Source: Oidiodendron maius Zn
Lineage: Eukaryota > Ascomycota > Leotiomycetes > Myxotrichaceae
Assembly (NCBI GenBank): GCA_000827325.1
Contig: KN832878.1
Coordinates: forward strand, 124,001 to 188,000
Direction: 5' to 3'
Length of the DNA stretch: 64,000 nucleotides
Part shown: positions 56,385 to 64,000 of the stretch, in pieces
How positions within the stretch are numbered: position 1 is the first letter of the stretch
Layout of the letters: each line of letters begins with the position of its first letter
Notes under the pieces: model-generated
Databases searched by the model: none
Seen by the model: the letters and a program-made list of their open reading frames with translations, nothing else
What the model was told of the DNA's origin: nothing
Translations under genes and position numbers: made by a program

Positions 56385-57977
56385 ATGTCTTCAACGGATG
56401 CGGAGCTGGCCGTCGAGAAGGGGGGCGCCCAATCGCCAGACGACGCCCACCACAATAGCGACGTCGACCTGAACGCGCTGGGTTACACCCAGGAATTGCG
56501 CCGGAACCGATCTCTCTTCACGCTCCTCTTTCAGACGCTCGCCATCGCCGCAATCCCTTATGGCGAAGGCGGCCCGCTCATTACTGCCATCTATGGAGGT
56601 GGCCAGCTAGCCATCTTCGTCGGCTGGCTCGTTGTGCTCGTCCTGGACGAGTGCGTAGCGCTGTCTCTCAGTGAGCTCGCGTCGCGGTATCCCACTTCGG
56701 CCGGGCCTTATTACTGGTCTTTCCAGGTAGCCAAGAGGAATAAAGCCGTTCTCTCTTTCATCACTGGCTGGATATGGCTGATTGGCAACTGGACAATCAC
56801 ACTGTCCGTGAACTTTGGCTTCGCCTCGCTAATCTCGGCTACGGTTTCCATGTACCACCCTGATCTGGTCATGAATGATTGGCAGCTCCTGCTCATCTTC
56901 TATGGCATCTGTCTGATAACATTTGCCATCTGTGCATTTGGGAATAAACTGCTTCCGATGGTCGATACTATCTGCGCTGCGTGGACAGCCCTAAGTATTC
57001 TCATCATACTTATTGCCCTCTCGGTCAAAGCCGAAGCCGGGAGACACAGTGCCGCCTACACGCTCGGCAATTATGACAAGAGCTTCGCTGGCTGGGGAGG
57101 TTTCACTTTCTTTATTGGGCTGCTCCCGGCCGCCTACACGTTCTCCGCCATTGGAATGATCTCGTCTATGGCAGAAGAAGTCTCCGACCCCGCAATCAAA
57201 GTGCCCAGAGCAATGAGCCTCTGCGTCCCGGTTGGCGGCACAGCGGGGCTCTTCTTTATCATTCCAATTTGTGCGACCATGCCGCCGCTGGTAGATGTTC
57301 TCGGCGCCCCGAGTGCCCAGGCCCTTCCATACATCTTCCACATCGTCATGGGCTCTCCCGGCGGCGGTCTTGGCCTAACCTTCCTCGTCCTGGGCGTCAC
57401 GCTATTCTGCAGCATCAGCATCACAGTTGCCGCCTCCCGCTGTACCTGGGCCTTCGCTAGAGACGACGCCATTCCAGGCGCAAAACTCTTCGCTGTGGTG
57501 GACTCCAAACTTGGTGTTCCAGTATGGGCTTTGGTCTTGACCACGATTGTACAGATGCTCCTCGGTCTCATCAACCTTGGTAGCTCCAGCGCCTTTACGG
57601 CTTTTGTTTCAGTGGGAGTAATTGCTCTCGCTGTGTCCTACGCCATTCCCATTGGTATCTCGCTCCTCTGGAACAAGCGTGTTGAGGTTTCTCAGGCTCG
57701 TTGGAACTGTGGCCCTGTCATTGGCCCAACCGTGAATATCTTGGCTATAGTTTGGATTGCCTTCGAAGTTATACTGTTTAGTATGCCGACTGCGTTACCC
57801 GTGACGGCCATCTCCATGAATTACGCTTCAGTTGTTTTCGTTGGTTTCGGGGCTATTTCCGCATTTTGGTACTTTGCATACGCCAGAAAAGGTAACTTTC
57901 TCACTTCTTCTACTCTTGCACTATATTCTAACAATTCTGTAGTGTATAAAGGCCCCCCTGCCTCCGATGGTCTATGA
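56385..57977 (+). CDS. APC-family amino-acid/GABA permease
   Basis: Twelve-helix plasma-membrane permease for amino acids, GABA or choline. The start MSSTDAELAVEK is followed by DLNALGYTQELRRNRSLFTLL, the usual leader of the fungal GABA/choline branch. Helix 1 is interrupted by PYGEGGPL. ELASRYPTSAGPYYWSF is the family consensus between helices 2 and 3, and later come GMISSMAEEVSDPAIKVPRA and CTWAFARDDAIPG. An intron at 57892-57942 (51 nt, gtaact...ctgtag) gives the usual end ARKVYKGPPASDGL and 513 residues. If retained it keeps the frame and gives 530 residues. Codon use is GC-rich compared with neighbours. Confidence 0.92.
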   Translation: MSSTDAELAVEKGGAQSPDDAHHNSDVDLNALGYTQELRRNRSLFTLLFQTLAIAAIPYGEGGPLITAIYGGGQLAIFVGWLVVLVLDECVALSLSELASRYPTSAGPYYWSFQVAKRNKAVLSFITGWIWLIGNWTITLSVNFGFASLISATVSMYHPDLVMNDWQLLLIFYGICLITFAICAFGNKLLPMVDTICAAWTALSILIILIALSVKAEAGRHSAAYTLGNYDKSFAGWGGFTFFIGLLPAAYTFSAIGMISSMAEEVSDPAIKVPRAMSLCVPVGGTAGLFFIIPICATMPPLVDVLGAPSAQALPYIFHIVMGSPGGGLGLTFLVLGVTLFCSISITVAASRCTWAFARDDAIPGAKLFAVVDSKLGVPVWALVLTTIVQMLLGLINLGSSSAFTAFVSVGVIALAVSYAIPIGISLLWNKRVEVSQARWNCGPVIGPTVNILAIVWIAFEVILFSMPTALPVTAISMNYASVVFVGFGAISAFWYFAYARKGNFLTSSTLALYSNNSVVYKGPPASDGL

Positions 57978-58305
57978 TTTGTATTGTATTTGGTCACGAA
58001 AATTAGCCCGTTTTAGCTTTGTAGCATCCTTTCAGGGTGGGGGATACTTTGGGCGGATACTCTTATTAGTGATAGATGTGTGAAATATCTTATTGGTTCG
58101 TTCCCGTTTGCAGATACACCACTAAGTAGTTCCTATCCATATTGGGCTTAGAAATTAAGTAGTGTTCTGCCTCCCTGATTTGTGGGAATTTCGATCCTGT
58201 CCTTACGGTATTTTTTTGGATACGCTTAAATTAAAAGTGAGCACAGAGCATCAAATCAAAGTTTAAGTATTGGGCTTTCGATGTGTCCGCACGTTTAGCT
58301 ATGCT
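57978..58305. other. Convergent spacer
   Basis: 328 bp between the ends of the permease and GH31 genes. No feature was recognised. Confidence 0.35.
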
Positions 58306-61290
58306 TTAAGCGGTACGAATTGTAAATCCATCAGTTAAAGGCTTGCGTACGTTAACAACTTTGCCTATATCGGAGGTTTCGGCATCAGAACTGCCCATTT
58401 CACCAAGCAGTATGACTCGAGCAAGCTTGGCATTAGTCTGATATCCGAAGCTTCCACCTATGACAGCTGAGCTGGTCGCTGAATCATACTCAAATGTGAT
58501 CTCGCTCTGAGAAGTAGGATTTATACTCTCCCCATCGTCAAGATATAAGCGTCCAGATGCTTTCCCGCTCGCGTCAGGTGCAATAAGCAATTCGAAATCC
58601 AATTCTCTTAGCTGCTTAGTATTATTCGCTCCATCGACTCGCATTGGGATAATTGATCCACCACGGATGTGCACCGGAATTTCCGTGAAGCTAACATTGT
58701 TTCTAGCGACAGTTGCGCCGTTGCCCTGAACCATCTCGCCAGTAAAGAAATCGTAAAACGTATCCTTGGGCAAGTAGAAAGATACACTGGTTGAGTTGTC
58801 ATCGGTGACCGGTGATACTAGCAGCGACTTCCCGAAGAAGAATTGCAAGTCGATATCTAGAGTGTTGGCATCTTCTGGATAGACAAAGAACAAAGGCAAG
58901 ATGGTATTAGGTGTCCCATCTACAGTTTGATAGTGGAACTCTGTATAAAAGTAGTCGAGCAATTGGAAGCGCCTCTTTATTGCTTCTCGTGCGGCATCTG
59001 CAACGAGTGGCCAACGATAGAATTCTTGAAATGGAGCCGAGATATCGGCGTGGTTTCTATAGAAGGGATAGAAGGCACCTAATGTCGCCCAACGGGCACA
59101 AAGGAGGTCCCATGTTGCGTCATTGAAGCCGCAAACGTCGGCACCGACAGTTGGAATCTGGAAGATAGAGGCAAATTCCATATTCTGCCATATTGAAATA
59201 CGGTAGTGCGCCCAGAGCGAGGCATTATCACCTATAGACGTAAGTTGATGGGAAGCAGTTAAATCTAGGAAGTTATACCCGTCCAATGCCCTGATTTCTT
59301 GCCTGAGCCGGCAAAAGTACTACGTGAAATGATCAGAGGTCGCAAACCAGGGCGCCGTGTGAGCAAGGCATTTCTCGTGGCTTCTTGCATTCCGGATGCA
59401 AAGAGGTTGTGTATATCGTAGAAGGCATACCCTCCAGTGGCTATTAAATCGGTGTTGAGTGAACTACTATAGAGCGGCCCAATTACACTGTCAATTGCAT
59501 AAGGGGGATTGAGCAGATCTCGTCCAGGAAGTCCGGTTCTATTACCCGTGCTTTGGCGTTTATCTAAGCTTGACCCCGGAGGCTGGAAGTCAGATGGAAA
59601 TCCCGGCAGTGGTGGCCATGTTGTACGTATGGCTGGAGGTGCTGGAGGATCGCCTGATCCAATGACCCATTGGAAGGGATCTGTGCAAGGGAAGGGACAG
59701 AAGTTGGCCGGCTGTGCGAATCAGTATCACTTCAGTTGTAATTGGGCAGGTTAGTTATACCTCATTCATGTCAATCCATATTGCGTCAACATCAACTCCC
59801 GTCTCGGCATTAAAGAACGAAGTAACTTCGGCAGTCCAAAAGTCTTGAGCATTAGGGTGCATCCAATCTACCCAGGATGTGACACCAGGCCACATACCGC
59901 CAAGGTATATTGACCCATCAGAGTTCTTCAAGAAAACATCGTCTTGAATGCCGCGATCGTAGGAGGTACTGTCATTAACGGAAACAGGGGGGTCAACCAT
60001 CATAATATAAGACTGATTATGATCATGTAAGTATGTCACCAGTTCCTGCATTTTTTCCAGCGGAAATCTGTCAGGATCAAGCGTCCAAGTTCGCCGTCCA
60101 TCCACTACTATTGTTAACATACACTGCGAGAATAACGGAGGCTACAGGGCTACAGACTATAATCAATGTCCGTCCACATTACCTCAAGAGGTATATTTGC
60201 CTGGGAATAGTTGTATACGACCTCTGCTACCATCATCACATCCTGGTAGCCGTACTTGCATTGATGGAATCCGTAAGTCCAGTAAGCTTGTTCCGCAGGC
60301 TACTTTTAATCAGAGTCACTCTCTTAATAAATAAAATTCAGTAGAAACTCACAGTTCCCACAATTCCAGAATATTGCTGCGACACAGCACTTGGAGTCGG
60401 CCCAGCAAGAAAAAAGAGGTCTAGAACGCCGCCGTTAATATTATATTCCAAAAACTGTGAACCCTGATCTGTTTTGGCGATTTTGATATCCATGCCATCG
60501 CTATTAGCCAGGAATACGCCATGCGCTTTACCTTCCCTCATCTCGAGATATACAGGATGGCTTCCATACAGATTGGATTCGGTGGGCAAAAATGAAATTC
60601 CAGTGTTCCATAGTGTTCGTGTGTAGTTGTCAGTTGGCCGACGGAAAGGATCGGAATCTTCACCCAGGCCATAGATGTAGGGATCTGTAGGGAGAGATGT
60701 ACGCAGGTATACATATTGTGATTCGAAGATTAGAGGATTGTCAGATGTATTGAAAATGGTTTCCTTGGTGTCACTCCGTTGGACGGCAAAACTAAAAGGG
60801 CTTGCAGTGTAAGAGAATGATAGAAGTGAGTCTGCAGACGATGATTGTGATCCAGATGGAAGATCCAGATATTCTGTAGGAATTTGGTAGACCTGTTCAG
60901 CCGAATCATAGATCTTGACATGTAGTCGGCTATCTATTTATTCCCAGTGTATCAATAAATGATGTTTTTCGGTGTCACATGGTATCAGATTGTGAGAACT
61001 GAGTTCTTCTCACCTGTTTGATATTCTACTAACAATTGGAGGCTCTCCAGATCTGTCCCATATGCGTTGCATGCCGCACCGGCCAGTTGAAGATTTGCGG
61101 TAATCGAATTCTGAGTCTGAGAGATGCCAGAAAGTGTATATCCTGGACATGAAGCTACATCTCGAGTATTCAGTGCCATTGCTGCTACCGTCAGACTCCT
61201 GATGGAGGTTCTATCCAATATAGTACGGACGTAGTCCGCCAATGTATGCACCTCCGCAAGGATCTCGGAGATATATGGCAAAGGCGCCAT
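58306..61290 (-). CDS. GH31 alpha-glucosidase
   Basis: Starch/maltose-cleaving exo-enzyme of 900 residues. Exons: 61290-61014, 60933-60353, 60299-60158, 60104-59761, 59711-59279, 59231-58306. Landmarks: [94 protein letters not shown]. The nucleophile is Asp445 in WIDMNEPANFC (joined across intron 4). The acid/base is Asp594 in GHWTGDNAS (joined across intron 5). [19 protein letters not shown] and [10 protein letters not shown] also fit. The open frame goes further to 61305 only through GTG, so ATG 61290 is taken. A classical signal peptide is weak (LTVAAMA near residues 33-40), so secretion through this N-terminus is uncertain. Confidence 0.93.
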
Positions 61291-62171
61291 CGTTTTCGGT
61301 ATCACTGAGTATTTGAAAAGAAGAGAAAAAGAAAGTCAAAGAGAGCAGCAATATAAATACCACCGGATAGAGGGATGGAACTGCCTTAGAACCTGAATAT
61401 ACGTAAAACCCCCGCCTTGGACTTGCAGATCATGTACCTCAGCACTGCTAGATCTTGCCAACATAGAGGGTGTGATGTTGCATCGGCAGTTAATAGCCTG
61501 GTAGAAGAAGTGCCAGGAACAAGGTAGTCTTACAAGGTGGAGGTGGGATACGAAATACGGAGTTGCGGAGATGCGGAGAACCCCGGATTCGCTACATTGC
61601 TACGGATATAAAATAGATCTGGAGTCTACAGAAGTGGGATCGCAATGAGGAGAGTTTGGATGCTATAAGAAGTCTGAAGGGAACAGATTGTTCATAGGCC
61701 ACGGATATTCCATCTCAAGTCTCGTCGCGGGCAATCAGGCTTGTTTTTTTTTCTGCCCAGAGTACATAGCTACAAATCGACATCGATATTAGTTACATGA
61801 AAAACGCAATATCGGGCCGAGTTTCTATTACAGTCTCTGTGGCACGGTAACGGCTGATGAATTAGAAGGCAACATCTGACGAGGTTCAGCAAGTGGTGCT
61901 CTGGTCTTATTGGGTAGACTCACAAAGAAAATCAAGGAGACGTGAGAATCTATCTCTGAATAAGTTAAAGCCATTCTCCATATCAAACTTAATTAATTTT
62001 CTGTCTCATTCGAAGTTCTACTAAGATTTGTATCTAGACCATCGTAGTCTAAGCCCACAGAAGACAAGCCCACCTTCATTCTCGGCTTCATTTTATTCTC
62101 TCACGAAACCTCTCCTTTGTAGCATTCCATTGCATCAGGCGTGTTATTGCTCCAACTTGAATGTAGTCGAT
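61291..62171. promoter_or_regulatory. Promoter region of the alpha-glucosidase
   Basis: TATTTATA on the minus strand near 61350-61357 lies about 65 nt before the ATG. The rest is AT-rich with no gene. Confidence 0.4.
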
Positions 62172-63077
62172 CTATGTAACCGAAGCAGGCCTAGTAGGCA
62201 CGATTCCATGTAGTGAGCAGTGAGATGATAGTGGTCCTGGCGTCGGAAAGGCGGCGGGGTGATAGTCTACATTCGGACTCCCAGGTATGACCGGTAGTGT
62301 TGATCCGACACCAGAAACTTTAAATCTTCTCATGTTCTGGACAGAAAATGGGGCCAAGGTCTCCGCAGGCTGCTGCTGAACTCTGGTCGTCGGGTCGGGA
62401 TAAAATCGTCCATCTACGGCCCTATAATAACCAAGCGGTGTTGGGGCTGGATACACATTGAAAGGCTCGTTATATGACCCAGCTTCCTTGCCTCCCCATA
62501 GGCGTCTAAATGACCATTCTCGAAGTATAGGATGCGACTGAATCCACGAATCCCACTTCTCTCTTAACCTTTTAACAAAAGGCTCTTTCTGATCCTCATC
62601 ATTACGGCGCTGTCGTAAATGGAGTCCCATCTTCTGGTATCTTGATAAACAGCCTTTTAGCCCAGCCGATCTTATTATATCTTTGTTTTCTTTTGGCTTC
62701 GTTTGATTTTCCACGTTTTTACCAGAGCGGCGCTTTCGTTGTTTGAGGAAGCGAAGAAGGAATGCGCAGAGGAAGAGCAAGATGATGATGCCGAATGTGA
62801 TGGAGACAACAATCGTAGGAGTTGGTGATATTGCACGATGAAATGCCAGGGTGTAGATCAGGATTATGGTACCTGCAATAAGGAATAGTATCGTAAAGCT
62901 TGCGGGGAGGAGCCTGAAGGCGAAAGTGTGGAGAGTAGGGTGCCATGTAGTCTCGGAGGAGTGTGCCGGTTGCGGCCTATACTCAGTTGCAATATTTTGA
63001 GGCATGATGTTAGGAAAATATGTTGTTCCATTGGAATGTTGCCATTGTTGACGCGGGGGGTGATGGATAGGATACAT
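62172..63077 (-). CDS. Hypothetical protein with two transmembrane helices
   Basis: Single-exon frame of 301 codons. A polar, Gln/His-rich leader precedes two hydrophobic helices (LLPASFTILFLIAGTIILIY and TIVVSITFGIIILLFLCAFL). They are followed at once by LKQRKRRSGKN, which by the positive-inside rule puts both termini in the cytosol. The tail of about 185 residues is basic then Pro-rich (FSVQNMRRFKVSGV, PGSPNVDYHPAAFPTPGP). The consistent composition and clean ATG support a real gene, but I recognise no family. Confidence 0.65.
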   Translation of the reverse strand: MYPIHHPPRQQWQHSNGTTYFPNIMPQNIATEYRPQPAHSSETTWHPTLHTFAFRLLPASFTILFLIAGTIILIYTLAFHRAISPTPTIVVSITFGIIILLFLCAFLLRFLKQRKRRSGKNVENQTKPKENKDIIRSAGLKGCLSRYQKMGLHLRQRRNDEDQKEPFVKRLREKWDSWIQSHPILREWSFRRLWGGKEAGSYNEPFNVYPAPTPLGYYRAVDGRFYPDPTTRVQQQPAETLAPFSVQNMRRFKVSGVGSTLPVIPGSPNVDYHPAAFPTPGPLSSHCSLHGIVPTRPASVT

Positions 63078-63621
63078 TATAGTATCTATCTAGGTTTGGG
63101 ATGACCAACCTGGAACAAAGCTGACAAGTTACCGAACAGCAAAATACAAATACTTGTTTATGTTTTGAAGATAGGTATATAAACTTAAAAGCAACATGTT
63201 GGTGGAGAGATCATGCCTTTATGCTTGAGGAACTGAACAATGGAAAATCGTGGAGACTTCTCGTAAATAGACACTTTATAGGTGTCGTTTGATCTTTGGG
63301 TGTGGACTGCACTTTCATCTCAACAGAATAGACTCATCAGAATACAAATGTATGTAATTACTTGTTAGGAAATGTACACCTAGGCTACTTTCTTCCGGAA
63401 TTCTGCACTTGCAGAGTGCACCTAATGAATGCTCTTAGGTTAGCCAGAAATACTGACTTAGTTTGTAGATCCAAAACTCATAATTTATTCCCCAGTACGT
63501 TAAACAACCGGTGGTATCTAGTTATCGCCAGTAATACTCCCGGTGCTCCATCAAAATATTTAATCTGCGCCTTTCCAGCCGGGTCTTCAGACCGAACATC
63601 ATGTAATAAAGGAAAGCCGTA
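63078..63621. other. Intergenic region, no gene seen
   Basis: Promoter side of the two-helix protein and 3' flank of the partial gene. A short plus-strand open frame at 63362-63625 has no motif. Confidence 0.35.
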
Positions 63622-64000
63622 TTAGCCCATCTTCACATCTGAGGCCCCCTCATAACCATTGGCAGTAGTTGGGATCGGTGGAGCGCCAGGAATCTTCTCC
63701 GCCTCGAATGTGTTGCCATTTCGTTCTTCGGCCTTCTTCATTCCTAGCCGTTCACACCATTCTTCGGCGCTAACAATCGTGCCGTCAAGAACTCCAGATA
63801 CCTGTGACATCATATCCAAACCTTCTTTTGCAAGAACTAAAACTCTACTAGCGCCTTCGACAACCTCTCTATCTCCACCTTCGCTATGTCGGTCGCTGTG
63901 GGCACTTGCCAACCTAAACCTCTGTGGCAGCGACGTAAGGTGCCTTCTGACCAAGATCCTAGCATTTTCCGGCAATGCTCCACCAGCATATTTTGAAACA
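63622..64000 (-). CDS. Opi1-type transcriptional regulator, C-terminal part
   Basis: Last exon of a gene continuing past the right edge; 125 codons plus stop are visible. The sequence VSKYAGGALPENARILV, SLPQRFRLASA, EGASRVLVLAKEGLDMM and SQVSGVLDGTIVSAEEWCER matches the C-terminal half of the fungal Opi1 family (yeast Opi1 represses phospholipid synthesis genes; Neurospora ccg-8 is a relative). The yeast role may not carry over to filamentous fungi. No N-terminal part can be judged. Confidence 0.82.
   Translation of the reverse strand, partial: VSKYAGGALPENARILVRRHLTSLPQRFRLASAHSDRHSEGGDREVVEGASRVLVLAKEGLDMMSQVSGVLDGTIVSAEEWCERLGMKKAEERNGNTFEAEKIPGAPPIPTTANGYEGASDVKMG

Noticed and set aside
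58306-61290. Frameshift in the alpha-glucosidase near 59280
   Set aside because: An intron at 59278-59232 restores GHWTGDNAS exactly, so the gene is intact.
1-64000. CRISPR arrays, tRNA or rRNA genes, prokaryotic operons
   Set aside because: No spaced repeat array or recognisable RNA gene was found, and gene structure is eukaryotic throughout.

Overview
The window is nuclear DNA of a filamentous ascomycete (Pezizomycotina), most likely a member of the Eurotiales such as Aspergillus or Penicillium. The reasons are short GT-AG introns of about 43-110 nt in nearly every gene, several Zn2Cys6 regulators, and families typical of that group: a sedolisin, GH31 enzymes, an RTA1-like protein, a DUF3425 bZIP, a Tft1-like GT2 and an Opi1-type protein. 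I assigned exons by hand from splice signals, reading phase and family motifs. Most models sum to an exact multiple of three.

Layout. 1-2043: Zn2Cys6 regulator running off the left edge, containing a 4-nt microexon. 2579-4424: sugar transporter. 5023-7167: secreted sedolisin. 8219-9817: unknown membrane protein. 10634-11998: intronless Zn2Cys6 regulator. 13180-21160: large C2H2 + Zn2Cys6 regulator, alpha-glucoside-type transporter and GH31 alpha-xylosidase. 23066-24751: aromatic-ring FAD monooxygenase. 25659-30010: divergent pair of a membrane-anchored GH12-like protein and a cellulose-synthase-like GT2, a candidate mixed-linkage glucan module. 32341-33347: DUF3425 bZIP. 33821-35143: intact SDR, then a decayed AYR1-like SDR (35739-36830). 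37488-39151: Zn2Cys6 regulator. 39880-42042: laccase. 43148-44224: RTA1-like protein. 44.2-47.5 kb: gene-poor, with a solo LTR and a pectate lyase pseudogene. 47510-48902: PLP aminotransferase. 50819-52924: GPI-anchored surface protein. 53495-55437: DHA1-type exporter. 56385-57977: amino-acid permease. 58306-61290: secreted-type GH31 alpha-glucosidase. 62172-63077: two-helix membrane protein. 63622 to the right edge: 3' end of an Opi1-type gene.

The theme is nutrient acquisition and cell-surface chemistry: two sugar transporters, two GH31 enzymes, a secreted peptidase, a laccase, a permease, a dead pectate lyase and four to five regulators. No polyketide, peptide or terpene synthase is present, so this is not a standard secondary-metabolite cluster. 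The best candidate systems are the GT2/GH12-like pair and the regulator-transporter-alpha-xylosidase group. Two related solo LTRs and two decayed host genes show that the intergenic space is turning over.
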